From Massilia eburnea (GTDB taxonomy: Bacteria > Pseudomonadota > Gammaproteobacteria > Burkholderiales > Burkholderiaceae_D): DNA of 64,000 bases. The stretch lies in assembly GCF_009720745.1 (NCBI RefSeq), contig NZ_WNKX01000007.1, positions 224,478 to 288,477 on the forward strand, in the 5' to 3' direction. The position numbers and the translations under genes were made by a program. Positions 8,915 through 18,903 of the stretch are shown here, piece after piece (position 1 is the stretch's first letter; each line of letters begins with the position of its first letter). Under the pieces are notes generated by a model. That model had not been told where the DNA came from and did not search any database. It worked only from the letters and a program-made list of their open reading frames with translations.

Positions 8915-10831
8915 CTAACGCACGACGGCCGGCGTGGCGGTTGGCGCCGCATCTGGCGCAACGGCGGGCGACACTGCCGGTGAGCCCGTGGCGCCAGCCG
9001 TTTGCGTGCAATCGGGTGCAGCGGCATCGGCGGGCGTCAGCGCAAGGCGCTGGCCGCCGACGTCGATGTCGCGCAGGCGCTGCGGAGCGAGAGCGAATTC
9101 GCCTGCACGCAAGCGATCCAGCACGGCGGTGCAGCCGGCCAGTTGCAAGGGCGGCCGCGCGATCACCCTCCAGCCGCCGTCGCCCTCTTCCAGCAGAGCC
9201 GAGCCATCGCCGCGCGTCGCGCCCACCAGCAGAACCTCTTGCTGTCCGTCGCCGTCCGCATCGAGCACGATGGCGTCGCATTTGCTGCCGGCGCGGCGCA
9301 GGCAGCCCGGCGCCAGGGCCGGCAAGCGCGCGGCCGCCCAGTCCTGCTGCAGGAAGCTCGCCGGCAATTCCGCGCCCCGTGGCCACACACTTAGATTGGC
9401 CGCGATATCGGCGGCCGACGCAGCGCTTACAGTTCCCGGATCTTCGTAGCGCTGGCGCAAAGCGCTGGCGGCCCGCGAGCGTACCAAGGCGGCCTGCTGG
9501 CCGGCGCCGTTTGCCGCCAGCGCCTGCAAGGCATCCAGGCCGTAGCGCGCCCCATGGAAGCGCAAGAATGCGTAATCGAATTGGTCCGCCGGCGTCATGC
9601 CACGCCCAAGGCGCGCCACCTGGTCGGAAACGGCGATGCGCGCCGGGTCGGCGATCGGCGTGAACAGGGCAAACGACACCGCCAAGGTGAGGAAAGCCGC
9701 CGCCAGGTTCACCTGCCGCAAGCCATCCAACCAGGGCCCTGCGCGCCGGGAGGCAGCCAGCGCATAGCCGCCTGCATAGACCGTCCCCACCAGCAGGCAG
9801 GCCGCAGCCAGCACGCGCTCCATGGTCCAGCCATAATCGCCCACGCGCAGGCCGAGCGCATGCATCCCGAGCAGCACCAGCGGCAGCAGCAGGAAGCACG
9901 CCAGGCGCGCCGCAAACCGCACGCTGCGCGCAAGAGCGGCCGCCGCATCGCCGGCCTGGAAGGCGGCATTCACCAGCACCACCAGCACCGCACAACTGGC
10001 CAGCAGCACGGCGGTCGCATGGCGCGTCTGCCACAACGGCTGCAGGCCGGTGAACGGCAGCGCCGCCAGGAAACCGCCCACCATCAGTACGGCAATCGGC
10101 AATATCCACGCCATCAGCACCAGCAGCAAGCTGCGGATGCCGCGCACGATGGCGGGCCGCACGTCGGTCGTATGCATGGCGCTGGAAAACGCCACGCACA
10201 CCAGCGGCACTGAAAACCACGATTTCAGCAGCAGCTCCCCGAGGAAATGCAGCTTCAACATGTCGAACAGGGCGGCGCCGAGCCACATCACCAGCCAGAC
10301 GCCGCCCACGAACATGGCGGAAAACAGCAGCTGGATAGCCAGCTTCCAGGCGCTCTCAAAGCACGTGGCGTAGTGCGCAATGCGGCGGCCATCGTGTGCG
10401 CCGGCCAGCACCAGGCTGTGGGCAACGAAGAAGAAACCGGCGCTGAATGGGAACAGCAACAGGGACGGACGCTTGAGCGGGGCGGGATCAAGGGCATTGC
10501 GCCAGGCGTCGTGCACGCAGACGGTGGCCAGCGCCAGCGCCGCCGCGCCCAGCCAGAGCAGCAGTTGGCGACGATCCAGGTGGCCAAGGCTGGAAATCAG
10601 CAGGGCCGGCAGCACGATTCCGCACATGACCAGCGGGATTTGCAAGGCCGGGTGGCCTGACGGCCAGGCGCCAGCCTGCTGTGCATGGTATAAAAAATAC
10701 AACAGCCCACCCTGCACCAGGCCTACGGCAAGGCGCAACTGGCCAACGCGCCGGGTAACGGCGGCGTCGCGCACCGGAAGCTCCGGTTCTGGCAGCGAGG
10801 CGTCCATCCGTCGATCATAGGCCATTGTCAT
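8915..10831 (-). CDS. DUF4153-type multi-pass membrane protein
   Basis: A 638-residue membrane protein with about a dozen hydrophobic segments in the first 420 residues, which matches the DUF4153 family. A soluble C-terminal region follows; it contains LDADGDGQQEVLLV, a calcium-binding FG-GAP/EF-hand-like loop, and ends in a Pro/Ala-rich tail. The family has no firm function. Three in-frame ATGs (10831, 10825, 10807) lie close together and none has a strong ribosome site, so the exact start is uncertain. It is divergent from dapC; 66 bases between them hold the dapC -10. Confidence 0.72.
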   Translation of the reverse strand: MTMAYDRRMDASLPEPELPVRDAAVTRRVGQLRLAVGLVQGGLLYFLYHAQQAGAWPSGHPALQIPLVMCGIVLPALLISSLGHLDRRQLLLWLGAAALALATVCVHDAWRNALDPAPLKRPSLLLFPFSAGFFFVAHSLVLAGAHDGRRIAHYATCFESAWKLAIQLLFSAMFVGGVWLVMWLGAALFDMLKLHFLGELLLKSWFSVPLVCVAFSSAMHTTDVRPAIVRGIRSLLLVLMAWILPIAVLMVGGFLAALPFTGLQPLWQTRHATAVLLASCAVLVVLVNAAFQAGDAAAALARSVRFAARLACFLLLPLVLLGMHALGLRVGDYGWTMERVLAAACLLVGTVYAGGYALAASRRAGPWLDGLRQVNLAAAFLTLAVSFALFTPIADPARIAVSDQVARLGRGMTPADQFDYAFLRFHGARYGLDALQALAANGAGQQAALVRSRAASALRQRYEDPGTVSAASAADIAANLSVWPRGAELPASFLQQDWAAARLPALAPGCLRRAGSKCDAIVLDADGDGQQEVLLVGATRGDGSALLEEGDGGWRVIARPPLQLAGCTAVLDRLRAGEFALAPQRLRDIDVGGQRLALTPADAAAPDCTQTAGATGSPAVSPAVAPDAAPTATPAVVR

Positions 10832-10865
10832 ATTGGCAGCAACGCCACTGTTGCGCGGGTCGCTA

Positions 10866-10871
10866 TATAAT
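10866..10871 (+). promoter_or_regulatory. likely -10 element for dapC
   Basis: TATAAT, identical to the sigma-70 -10 consensus, 26 bases before the dapC start. No good -35 is seen at 16-18 bases upstream, so it may depend on an activator or be an imperfect promoter. It is the only AT-rich patch in the 66-base gap. Confidence 0.45.
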
Positions 10872-10897
10872 CAATAGCTCAACCAGCCGTTTTCGCC

Positions 10898-12115
10898 ATG
10901 AATCCACATCTCGACAAGCTGCAGCCCTACCCGTTTGAAAAACTGCGCCAGCTGTTCGCCGGCAGCACCCCGAATCCCGCCTTCAAGCCGATCAGCCTTG
11001 GCATGGGCGAACCGAAACACCCTACCCCAGCCTTCATCCGCCAGGCGTTGATCGACAACCTGGACGGCCTGGCCAGCTACCCGGTGACCGCCGGCGGCGA
11101 AGCGCTGCGCGATGCCATCGCCTCCTGGCTGGAGCGCCGCTACGACCTGCCGACGCTGGACCGCGCCGCCCAGGTGCTGCCGGTGAACGGCTCGCGCGAG
11201 GCGCTGTTTGCGCTGGCGCAGACCGTGATCGCGCCCGATACCGGCGCCCTGGTGATGTGTCCCAACCCGTTCTACCAGATCTATGAAGGCGCGGCCTTCC
11301 TGGCCGGCGCCGAGCCGTATTTCGTCAATTCCGACCCGGCCCGCAATTTCGCGCCGGACTACGACAGCGTGCCGGAAGACGTCTGGCAGCGCGTGCGCCT
11401 GCTGTACATCTGCTCGCCGGGCAACCCGACTGGCGCCGTGCTGACGCTGACCGACTGGGAGCACCTGTTCGCCCTGTCCGAACGTTATAACTTCATCATC
11501 GCCGCCGACGAGTGCTATTCGGAGATTTACCACAGCGAAGAGCCGCCATTGGGCGCCATGCAGGCGGCCAACATCCTCGGCCTGACCAAGGTTGGCGAGC
11601 CATACGCCCGCCTGGTGGTGTTTTCCAGCCTGTCCAAGCGCTCCAACGTGCCGGGCATGCGCTCCGGCTTTGTGGCTGGCGACGCCCAAGTACTGAAGAA
11701 ATTCCTGCTGTACCGCACCTACCACGGCAGCGCCATGGGCCCGCACGTGCAGGCCGCCTCTGTCGCCGCCTGGAACGACGAAACCCATGTCGAGGAAAAC
11801 CGCGCGCAGTACCGCGCCAAGTTCGCCGCCATCACGCCCCTTATCCAGGAAGTGATGGACGTGCAAATGCCGGACGCCGGCTTCTACCTGTGGGCCGACG
11901 TGACCCGCACCGGCCTGTCCGACACCGAATTCGCCCGCCGCCTGCACGCCGAGTACAATGTCACCGTGCTGCCGGGTAGCTACCTGGCGCGCGACGCCCA
12001 CGGCATCAACCCGGGCCGCAACCGCATCCGCATGGCGCTGGTTGCCGGGACCGAGGAAGGCCTGGAAGCGGCGCGCCGTATCGTCCAATTCTGTCATCAA
12101 CTGAAAAGCCAGTAA
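10898..12115 (+). CDS. dapC: succinyldiaminopimelate aminotransferase DapC
   Basis: A 405-residue fold-type I PLP aminotransferase. It converts N-succinyl-2-amino-6-ketopimelate to N-succinyl-LL-diaminopimelate in the succinylase branch of lysine and peptidoglycan synthesis. The PLP lysine is in SLSKR (K247); NPTG (176-179), D204 and the closing RIRMAL are present. Operon position before dapD (2 bases between them) supports the call over generic aspartate aminotransferases. Length matches betaproteobacterial DapC. Confidence 0.93.
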   Translation: MNPHLDKLQPYPFEKLRQLFAGSTPNPAFKPISLGMGEPKHPTPAFIRQALIDNLDGLASYPVTAGGEALRDAIASWLERRYDLPTLDRAAQVLPVNGSREALFALAQTVIAPDTGALVMCPNPFYQIYEGAAFLAGAEPYFVNSDPARNFAPDYDSVPEDVWQRVRLLYICSPGNPTGAVLTLTDWEHLFALSERYNFIIAADECYSEIYHSEEPPLGAMQAANILGLTKVGEPYARLVVFSSLSKRSNVPGMRSGFVAGDAQVLKKFLLYRTYHGSAMGPHVQAASVAAWNDETHVEENRAQYRAKFAAITPLIQEVMDVQMPDAGFYLWADVTRTGLSDTEFARRLHAEYNVTVLPGSYLARDAHGINPGRNRIRMALVAGTEEGLEAARRIVQFCHQLKSQ

Positions 12116-12117
12116 AA

Positions 12118-12939
12118 ATGAGCATCCAGCAAATTATTGAAACCGCGTGGGACAACCGCGCCGAGATCAACCCGTCCAACGCCACCGCCGAAGTGCGCGA
12201 CGCCGTCAACCACGTGCTGGCTGGCCTGGACAACGGCTCGCTGCGCGTCGCCCAGAAAGAAAACGGCGCCTGGATCGTCAACCAGTGGGTCAAGAAGGCC
12301 GTGCTGCTGTCCTTCCGCCTGGAGAACAACGTGGTCATGCCTTCCGACGGCACCATGCAGTTCTACGACAAGGTTCCTACCAAGTTCGCCAACTACTCGG
12401 CCGAAGATTTCGCCAAGGGCGGCTTCCGCGTGGTGCCGCCTGCTGTAGCGCGCCGCGGTTCCTTCATCGGCAAGAACGTGGTGCTGATGCCTTCCTACGT
12501 GAACATCGGCGCCTATGTCGACGAAGGCGCCATGGTCGACACCTGGGCCACCGTGGGTTCCTGCGCGCAGATCGGCAAGAACGTGCACCTGTCGGGCGGC
12601 GTGGGCATCGGCGGCGTGCTGGAGCCGATGCAGGCCAATCCGACCATCATCGAAGACAACTGCTTCATCGGCGCGCGTTCCGAGATCGTGGAAGGCGTGA
12701 TTGTGGAAGAAAACTCGGTGATTTCGATGGGTGTGTACATCGGCCAGTCGACGAAGATTTACGACCGCACCACTGGCGAGGTATTCTATGGCCGCGTACC
12801 GGCTGGCTCGGTGGTGGTTTCGGGCTCGCTGCCGTCGGCTGACGGCAAGTACAGCCTGTACTGCGCTGTAATCGTCAAGCGCGTGGATGCACAGACCCGC
12901 GCTAAAACAGGCATTAATGAACTGCTGCGCGGGGTTTAA
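12118..12939 (+). CDS. dapD: tetrahydrodipicolinate N-succinyltransferase DapD
   Basis: A 273-residue enzyme that succinylates tetrahydrodipicolinate with succinyl-CoA, the step before DapC. A helical N-terminal domain precedes a left-handed parallel beta-helix of hexapeptide repeats (about 105-210), then a C-terminal strand region with [18 protein letters not shown], which is diagnostic of the family. The stop codon TAA forms the left end of a palindromic repeat element. It is in an operon with dapC; pilU follows after 121 bases. Confidence 0.96.
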   Translation: MSIQQIIETAWDNRAEINPSNATAEVRDAVNHVLAGLDNGSLRVAQKENGAWIVNQWVKKAVLLSFRLENNVVMPSDGTMQFYDKVPTKFANYSAEDFAKGGFRVVPPAVARRGSFIGKNVVLMPSYVNIGAYVDEGAMVDTWATVGSCAQIGKNVHLSGGVGIGGVLEPMQANPTIIEDNCFIGARSEIVEGVIVEENSVISMGVYIGQSTKIYDRTTGEVFYGRVPAGSVVVSGSLPSADGKYSLYCAVIVKRVDAQTRAKTGINELLRGV

Positions 12940-13040
12940 ACCCAGCAAAGCTGGGTCAGACCCCAGGGTCTGACCCGGTCAGCGCAGCTTGCAACTCGAG
13001 GGCCCGGCCCTTGGGTGTGACCCCGCCTTACCGGGTTTAA
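12937..13040. repeat. Palindromic repeat element R2 (TAAACC...GGGTTTA ends)
   Basis: It starts inside the dapD stop codon (TAAACCC) and ends at 13040 with TTACCGGGTTTAA, so the ends are inverted copies of AAACCCGGTAA. Inside are GGGTCAGACCC and GGGTCTGACCC motifs and a variant GGGTGTGACCCC. It sits between dapD and pilU, whose ribosome site (AAAAGGGAGA, 13041-13050) lies directly after it. It could reduce read-through or stabilise the dap transcript. Confidence 0.85.
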
Positions 13041-13060
13041 AAAAGGGAGATACCAACAAT

Positions 13061-14200
13061 ATGGCCATGGACCGCCTGTTCCAGCTGATGAAGGAAAAAA
13101 ACGCCTCGGATATGTTTTTCGCCGTAGGCTCGCCGGTGCACCTGAAAATCAACGGCATCCTGATCCCCATCAACCAGCAAAAGCTCGAGCCCGAAAACCT
13201 GCGCGCCCTGCTGGCCGAAGTCTGCTCCCCCGAGCAGATGGCGGAACTGGACGACACCAATGAGCTGAACATGGGTATCTCCGTGGCCAACCTGGGCCGC
13301 TTCCGTCTGTCGGCCTTCCGCCAGCGCGGCAGCATTTCGGCCGTCTTCCGTTTCGTCCCGGCCAGCATCCCGCCGCTGGGAGAACTGGGCCTGCCGCCGG
13401 TCCTGGCCGACCTGATCATGGAAAAACGCGGCCTGGTGCTGCTGGTCGGCGCCACCGGCTCCGGCAAGTCCACCACCATCGCCTCCATGCTGGACCATCG
13501 CAACGAACTGCGCTCGGGCCACATCCTGACGCTGGAAGACCCGATCGAATACCTGTTCCGCAACAAGAAGTCGATCGTCAACCAGCGCGAAATCGGCAGC
13601 GATGCCAAGGACTTCTACACCGCCCTGCGCAACTCCATGCGCCAGGCGCCGGACTGCATCCTGATCGGCGAGATCCGCGACCGCGAAACCATGGCTTCCG
13701 CAATGGCGTACGCACAATCGGGCCACCTGGTGCTGGCAACCCTGCACGCCAATAACTCGTACAACGCGCTGAACCGCATCATTTCCTTCTACCCGATCGA
13801 GAACCGCCCTGCACTGCTGCAGGACTTGTCCTCGACCGTAAAGGCCATCGTCTCGCAGCGCCTGATCCGCTCCGCCGGCGGCGGCACCCGCACGCCAGCG
13901 GTCGAAATCATGGTCAACACCCGCTACATTTCCGACCTGATCGAAAAAGGCGAAATCGGCGCGATCAAGGAAGCGCTGGAAAAATCGCTGTCGCCCGGCT
14001 CGCAGTCCTTCGAGCAGGCGCTGTACAAGCTGGTCATGGACGGCGCCATCACCAAGGACGAAGCCTTGGCCAACGCCGACTCCGCAACCAACCTGCTGTG
14101 GCTGCTGAACCACGGCATGGAAGCACCGCCGCCAGTGGAAGAAGAAGAGCTGAAGTCGCCGACCGACGCTTCCTTCACCGAGTTCACCCTGAACTCCTGA
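13061..14200 (+). CDS. pilU: PilU, twitching-motility retraction ATPase
   Basis: A 379-residue PilT/PilU ATPase that helps retract type IV pili. Walker A GATGSGKS is at 130-137, the Asp box HILTLEDPIEYLF follows, then Walker B (DCILIGEIRD, 198-207) and the His box HLVLATLHANN. The acidic tail with MEAPPPVEEEEL (353-364) is PilU-type rather than PilT. It starts at ATG 13061 with a strong AAAAGGGAGA site. Its last 96 bases are repeated at 15821-15916 after a foreign-looking gene. Confidence 0.92.
   Translation: MAMDRLFQLMKEKNASDMFFAVGSPVHLKINGILIPINQQKLEPENLRALLAEVCSPEQMAELDDTNELNMGISVANLGRFRLSAFRQRGSISAVFRFVPASIPPLGELGLPPVLADLIMEKRGLVLLVGATGSGKSTTIASMLDHRNELRSGHILTLEDPIEYLFRNKKSIVNQREIGSDAKDFYTALRNSMRQAPDCILIGEIRDRETMASAMAYAQSGHLVLATLHANNSYNALNRIISFYPIENRPALLQDLSSTVKAIVSQRLIRSAGGGTRTPAVEIMVNTRYISDLIEKGEIGAIKEALEKSLSPGSQSFEQALYKLVMDGAITKDEALANADSATNLLWLLNHGMEAPPPVEEEELKSPTDASFTEFTLNS
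14105..14200 (+). repeat. pilU 3'-end direct repeat, copy 1 (inside functional pilU)
   Basis: A 96-base stretch forming the 3' end of pilU that matches 15821-15916 at 83 of 96 positions without any gap. In the last 27 codons the protein is identical although ten third bases differ, so both copies have been selected as PilU ends. The copies bracket the TPR protein gene. Confidence 0.9.
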
Positions 14201-14217
14201 TCTGAGCGCCGACGCGC

Positions 14218-14246
14218 GCCGCGTGGCGTAGGTTTCGCTACGCGGC
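14218..14246 (+). terminator. hairpin after pilU
   Basis: Arms GCCGCGTGGCG (14218-14228) and CGCTACGCGGC (14236-14246) with one mismatch and a 7-base loop. It lies 18 bases after the pilU stop and ahead of the TPR gene. It lacks a good T-run, so termination is only possible. Confidence 0.4.
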
Positions 14247-14301
14247 TGAAAGTCCTTTGCAATAGCAAGCGCAGCACGGGTTTCAACTCTCGAGCGGGGC
14301 T

Positions 14302-15810
14302 ATGATGTTTCACAAGGCATTCATCACCTTCATCTGCGCAGTTCACTTCAATTCCCATGCAGCGACGAACACCGATGCGTCCGCGCTGAGCGCGCCGAAG
14401 CAAGCGCTCTACTCGGACATCGAGAAAACGCTCAATGACTGGTCGGGGGAAAACAGCAAGATCGTCATTGCCCGGGCAAAGATCGACAGTTTTATCCATT
14501 CTGATCCCGACTTTTTACCGGTCTACATTGAAAAGGCGCGCCTGACCATCCTCCTTGGATCAACTGGGGGAAATGACTATGGCAAGGCGAATCGTGAAGC
14601 GTTGAAAATTCTTGCTGAGATACAGAAGAAGGACCCCGCCTACCCCAAATCCTATGTGCTTGCCGGCCATGCCTATTTGAATCTCGGCGACTTTGAAAAT
14701 GCCAGGAAATCGCTCGACTATGCAGAACGGCTAGGAACTGCCGACCCTTGGCTTCCTTACAATTGGGCAGACTTCTACCGCCGCCAAAAGCAGTACGATA
14801 AGGCGCTGTCATATGGCCGCAAGGCTCTCATCCTTTCCAAGGACAACAGCAAAGCTTTACTGGCCGCAGCCTATTTGATCGATCAGACCTCGAAACTCAC
14901 AGCACAGCCAACGCAAGGAGTTGATGTAACAGAAATCGTGTTTGCGTCCTTCAAGGACCCTGAACAGCGAATGAGGATCGCTACCAGAATGACGGGCGGA
15001 GCGAGCAACAACTCTGTTTTCTTCGACCGTGCTTACGAAATCATTGAAAGGCAGGGCCAAGAAACGCCGGGGCTGGAGGCGGTGCAACTTGCCAAGGCGG
15101 AGTGGCTCTTGAAGAAGGGATATCGACGGCACGAGAATGCGATCGCGAAATACGATCCGCGATTCAGTTCCGCAGCAGAGAAAATACTGGATTCGATTCC
15201 TCCCTCGAAAACTGCGAATGGCCGAATCTTTTCGAACAAATTCGCCATAGCGCTCAGCAACGGTGACAATGGCAAAGCCGGCAAACTGCTTGTAGATGCC
15301 CGAGCCAGCGATATCCCGTCCAGCCGCATACGCGCAAGTGAGGCGATGCTGATGTGGCAGCTTAAGGGCTACCAGGCCGTTATCGATATCCTCGAAAACC
15401 TTGAAGAATCAGACAAGTCCCGCACCAACGACGAATTGCTGATGGCCGCGTACGAACGCGCTGGGCATCCTGAAATGCTGGCCGCCTATTACAAAAAGCA
15501 GCTTGACCTCGACCCCTCAAGTGCGTGGAATTGGGGGAACTACGCTGGCATCCTGTTGCACATCAACGATGTCGATGGTGCCATCAAATATGGCGAAGAG
15601 TCGCTGAAAATCATGAAATACCCCATCGCCGAGAACATCACTGCGCTTGCACACCTGATCAAGGCATCATTGCTCAAAAAATCCGGCAAGACATCGTTGG
15701 CTAACGCGCATTTCGACAGGGCCCGCTCCATTGGGCTCAGCAAGGATTTTGCCTTGGAATACTGCGGGAATTATTGCGCGGAAGTTTCAGAAATGTTGGC
15801 ACGACCATAG
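14302..15810 (+). CDS. exported TPR-repeat protein of unknown function, probably acquired
   Basis: A 502-residue protein with a short signal peptide (about 1-20, ending SHA). It has tetratricopeptide-like repeats: YPKSYVLAGHAYLNLGDFEN around 115-135, then DFYRRQKQYDKALSYGRKAL, and more helical pairs to the C-terminus. TPRs bind other proteins. Base use is visibly less GC-rich than in the surrounding core genes. It lies between two copies of the pilU 3' end, which marks the segment as an insertion. A second ATG at 14305 is equally possible. No family or partner is recognised. Confidence 0.78.
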   Translation: MMFHKAFITFICAVHFNSHAATNTDASALSAPKQALYSDIEKTLNDWSGENSKIVIARAKIDSFIHSDPDFLPVYIEKARLTILLGSTGGNDYGKANREALKILAEIQKKDPAYPKSYVLAGHAYLNLGDFENARKSLDYAERLGTADPWLPYNWADFYRRQKQYDKALSYGRKALILSKDNSKALLAAAYLIDQTSKLTAQPTQGVDVTEIVFASFKDPEQRMRIATRMTGGASNNSVFFDRAYEIIERQGQETPGLEAVQLAKAEWLLKKGYRRHENAIAKYDPRFSSAAEKILDSIPPSKTANGRIFSNKFAIALSNGDNGKAGKLLVDARASDIPSSRIRASEAMLMWQLKGYQAVIDILENLEESDKSRTNDELLMAAYERAGHPEMLAAYYKKQLDLDPSSAWNWGNYAGILLHINDVDGAIKYGEESLKIMKYPIAENITALAHLIKASLLKKSGKTSLANAHFDRARSIGLSKDFALEYCGNYCAEVSEMLARP

Positions 15811-15820
15811 AGCCTGTCCG

Positions 15821-15916
15821 CTGAGCCACCGCATGGAAGCGCCGCCGCCTGTCGAGGAAGAGGAGCTGAAGTCGCCGACCGATGCATCCTTCACCGAGTT
15901 CACTCTCAACTCGTAA
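15821..15916 (+). pseudogene. Remnant pilU 3' end, copy 2 of direct repeat
   Basis: The same 96-base pilU end as at 14105-14200: 13 mismatches, no gap, and it encodes the same last 27 residues (MEAPPPVEEEEL...NS) with TAA in place of TGA. Ten of the differences are silent third-base changes. There is no pilU body before it, so it is a relic. It was probably the original pilU end, displaced when a segment carrying its own pilU end and the TPR gene came in by homologous or site-specific recombination. Confidence 0.9.
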
Positions 15917-15958
15917 GTTACCCTGTCGTAAATTTTTACAGTCGTACCGCAGCCTGAT

Positions 15959-16009
15959 GCGCTCCAAACCGTAAGTCACTGAATACTAGAGACTTAGTTG
16001 TTTGGGCGC
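15959..16009 (+). terminator. Stem-loop downstream of pilU relic
   Basis: Outer arms GCGCTCCAAAC and GTTTGGGCGC pair with one bulge; inner TAAGTC and GACTTA also pair, with about 13 bases between. The hairpin is followed by ATTTCTTGC. It may be the original transcription terminator of pilU, now separated from the functional gene by the inserted TPR segment. Confidence 0.45.
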
Positions 16010-16055
16010 ATTTCTTGCATTCCCTCCGCGTTAGCAATCGACGGAAGGGGCGCCC

Positions 16056-16805
16056 ATGAAATCCTTGCTACGACTGTTTCTGATGGTCACCTTGCTGGTG
16101 AACGCAACGTTCGCCCGGGCGTCGCTCCTGTCGACCATTAACTACTTTTCCTGTGCTCCCAATTGCGCCCCCCTTACCGTCGTCAATACAATTTCCCAAA
16201 ATGGCAGCGCACTCTCCTTCAGCAATAGCTACGGGGGCGCCTTTTCCCAGGCTGCCTACGGCACGCTGAAAGCAAGCGTCGACAGCTCGTTCACCGCCTC
16301 GCCCAATACCTTCAGCAGCGGTAGCTCCCTGGCGCAATTCAGCGACTGGATCATGCTGGGCGGGCTCACCGGTCCGCAAATGGTGACCTTTGTCCTGCAT
16401 ACGGATGGCGCGCTGGGCGGCACCGGTGAATCGACAAATGGGACGGCGGCCAGCATGTCGATCACACTGGACGTGAACGGACAGCAGGTGGCGATCGTCG
16501 CCGACTATTTCGGAGGCCTGCTGGCAAGTGCTCCGCAAGGCGGCCTGAGCGGAACATTCGCACTCGATTATGGAACGCAAATCAGCCTCGGCGCGCTGCT
16601 GCAAGTCAGCGGCAGCTTAGGCGGCTTTGCGCACTTCGGGAATACCGTGAGCCTCGAAATCTTCGCCCCCCAGGGCACGTCACTCATATCCGGCTCAGGA
16701 ACGGAATACCGTTTGGCCACGATTCCCGAGCCAGGCACATGCGCGCTGCTGTTGCTGGGCCTATTCTCCTTGCTGGCAGCACGCAATCGATATCGGCGAT
16801 GCTGA
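16056..16805 (+). CDS. PEP-CTERM sorted exported protein
   Basis: A 249-residue protein with a signal peptide (about 1-22) and a PEP-CTERM end: IPEPGT, then a hydrophobic stretch (CALLLLGLFSLLAA) and RNRYRR. Such tails are recognised by an exosortase that sorts proteins to the cell surface. The mature part is rich in Ser/Gly/Thr and probably beta-structured, as in other PEP-CTERM proteins. The exosortase (EpsH/XrtA) is not in the window. The preceding 139 bases hold the pilU relic's terminator-like hairpin. Confidence 0.85.
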   Translation: MKSLLRLFLMVTLLVNATFARASLLSTINYFSCAPNCAPLTVVNTISQNGSALSFSNSYGGAFSQAAYGTLKASVDSSFTASPNTFSSGSSLAQFSDWIMLGGLTGPQMVTFVLHTDGALGGTGESTNGTAASMSITLDVNGQQVAIVADYFGGLLASAPQGGLSGTFALDYGTQISLGALLQVSGSLGGFAHFGNTVSLEIFAPQGTSLISGSGTEYRLATIPEPGTCALLLLGLFSLLAARNRYRRC

Positions 16806-16847
16806 TGGTATGATCGGAATTTCATATCAACAAGAAATTCCGCCAAG

Positions 16848-18392
16848 ATGAGCACTGCCCTGCCGATTGCACAAACCGAAGCACAGACCCTCGACCTGCT
16901 GTCCAACCTGGTGAACCGCCACGGCTGCATCACCGGCGCCACCGGCACCGGCAAGACCGTCACATTGCAGCGCATGGCGCAGTCCCTGTCCGACATCGGC
17001 GTGCCGGTCTTCATGGCCGACATCAAGGGCGACCTGTCCGGCATGGCCAAGCCTGGCGTGCTGGGCGAGAAAATGGCCAAGCGCCTGGAAGCGCTGAAAA
17101 TCGAAACGCCGCAATGGGCCGGCTGTCCCGTGACTTTCTGGGACGTCTTCGGTGAGCAAGGCCACCCGGTGCGTGCCACCGTCTCCGACCTCGGCCCCAC
17201 CCTGCTGGCGCGCATGCTGAATTTGAACGACACCCAGGAAGGCGTGCTGCAACTGGTGTTCAAGATCGCCGACGATAACGGACTGCTGCTGCTCGACACC
17301 AAGGACCTGCGCGCCATGCTGCAGCATGTGGGCGACAACGCGGCCGACTACAAGACCAGCTACGGCAACGTCAGTGCGGCCAGCATCGGCGCCATCCAGC
17401 GCGGCCTGCTGACGATTGAGGAGCAAGGCGGCGCCCACTTCTTCGGCGAGCCGATGCTGAATATCGACGACCTGCTGCAAACCGATGCAGCAGGCAAAGG
17501 CGTGGTCAATATCCTCGCCGCAGACAAGCTGATGAACGCGCCCCGCATCTACGCGGTGTTCCTGCTCTGGATGCTGTCCGAGCTGTTTGAGAACCTGCCG
17601 GAAGTTGGCGACCTCGATAAGCCCAAGCTGGTGTTCTTCTTTGACGAAGCCCACCTGCTGTTCGCCGAAGCGCCGAAAGCACTGCTGCAAAAGATCGAAC
17701 AAGTGGTGCGCCTGATCCGCTCCAAGGGCGTCGGCGTCTACTTCATCACCCAGAATCCGCTCGACATTCCGGAGACTGTACTCGGCCAGCTGGGCAACCG
17801 CGTGCAGCACGCCCTGCGCGCCTATACGCCGCGCGACCAGAAGGCCGTGAAATCGGCGGCAGAAACCTTCCGCCCGAACCCAGCCCTCGACGTGGCGCAG
17901 GTGATCACCGAGCTTGGCGTGGGGGAAGCGCTGGTCTCCTTCCTCGACGAGAAAGGCACACCGCAAATCGTGCAGCGCGCTTTCGTGCTGCCACCGGCAT
18001 CCCAACTGGGTCCGATCACTCCAGCCGAGCGCCAGGCCGCGCGCGACAACTCCATCGTGGCAGGCGTGTACGAAAAAGCGGTCGACCGCGAATCGGCCTA
18101 CGAAAAGCTGACCGGCCGCGTGGCCAATGCAGGCAAGGCGCCCGCCGACGCCCCGGCGCCAAGCGCCCCCGCGCCTGGCCCACTCGGGCGCGCGCCAGCG
18201 CCGGCTCCTGCACCGGCGGACAGCGGCGGCTCCATCTTCGGCGACGTGCTGGGGGGAATATTCGGCAGCGGCAGCAGCAAGCGCGACAGCGCCGTGCAGG
18301 CGATGGTCAAATCCGCCGCGCGCAGCATCGGCTCACAGGTGGGCCGCGAAATCATTCGCGGTGTGCTCGGTTCCATCCTGAAAAGCCGTTGA
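16848..18392 (+). CDS. yjgR: HerA-like ATPase, YjgR/DUF853 family
   Basis: A 514-residue ATPase of the HerA/VirB4-like superfamily. Walker A GATGTGKT is at 30-37, Walker B is in [13 protein letters not shown], and the segment [20 protein letters not shown] (sensor) is typical of YjgR. The Pro/Ala-rich linker near 425-465 separates the core from a small C-terminal Gly/Ser segment, which matches known members. The function of YjgR is not established; it may process DNA or proteins. Single start with a weak ribosome site; no partner gene is adjacent. Confidence 0.85.
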   Translation: MSTALPIAQTEAQTLDLLSNLVNRHGCITGATGTGKTVTLQRMAQSLSDIGVPVFMADIKGDLSGMAKPGVLGEKMAKRLEALKIETPQWAGCPVTFWDVFGEQGHPVRATVSDLGPTLLARMLNLNDTQEGVLQLVFKIADDNGLLLLDTKDLRAMLQHVGDNAADYKTSYGNVSAASIGAIQRGLLTIEEQGGAHFFGEPMLNIDDLLQTDAAGKGVVNILAADKLMNAPRIYAVFLLWMLSELFENLPEVGDLDKPKLVFFFDEAHLLFAEAPKALLQKIEQVVRLIRSKGVGVYFITQNPLDIPETVLGQLGNRVQHALRAYTPRDQKAVKSAAETFRPNPALDVAQVITELGVGEALVSFLDEKGTPQIVQRAFVLPPASQLGPITPAERQAARDNSIVAGVYEKAVDRESAYEKLTGRVANAGKAPADAPAPSAPAPGPLGRAPAPAPAPADSGGSIFGDVLGGIFGSGSSKRDSAVQAMVKSAARSIGSQVGREIIRGVLGSILKSR

Positions 18393-18438
18393 GCATGCGC
18401 GCAGCCTTGCTGCTTTGCCCGGCCGAGGGGCCACGGCG

Positions 18439-18873
18439 ATGACCTGGGATCGCCCCAACCCGTTCATCTTGCCGGTACGGCCGCAAGCGGCTGATATCGA
18501 TGGCCTGGACCACACCAATAATGCCGTCTATGTCCGCTGGTGCCAGGATGCCGGCTGGGCGCATTCGCACGCACTCGGCCTGACACTGGCCGACTACAAG
18601 CGCCTGGATCGCGGCATGGCGATCCGGCGCAGCGAGTTCGATTACATCTTCGCGACCGATGAGGGCGAAGCGCTGTTGCTCGGCACCTGGCTCACGGCTG
18701 GCGATAGCCCGCTATCCATGCAGCGCCACTTCCAGCTGGTGCGGGAGCACGACAGCACCACTGTGCTGCGCGCTCGATGGGAGCTGGTGTGCATTGAACT
18801 TTCCACCGGCCGCCCCAAACGCCTGCCGCCAGAATTCAGCGACATCTACGTCCCCGCGTTCAGCACCCTGTAG
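18439..18873 (+). CDS. thioesterase of the hotdog-fold 4-hydroxybenzoyl-CoA type
   Basis: A 144-residue hotdog-fold protein resembling acyl-CoA thioesterases. The segment DIDGLDHTNNAVYVRWCQDA carries the Asp and the aromatic pattern typical of the 4-hydroxybenzoyl-CoA thioesterase/YbgC group. Length fits. ATG 18439 has GAGGGG upstream; an earlier ATG at 18415 is possible. The substrate is unknown. Confidence 0.82.
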   Translation: MTWDRPNPFILPVRPQAADIDGLDHTNNAVYVRWCQDAGWAHSHALGLTLADYKRLDRGMAIRRSEFDYIFATDEGEALLLGTWLTAGDSPLSMQRHFQLVREHDSTTVLRARWELVCIELSTGRPKRLPPEFSDIYVPAFSTL

Positions 18874-18903
18874 CCAGCGACTGCGGCACGGGCTCCGCCG
18901 CCC

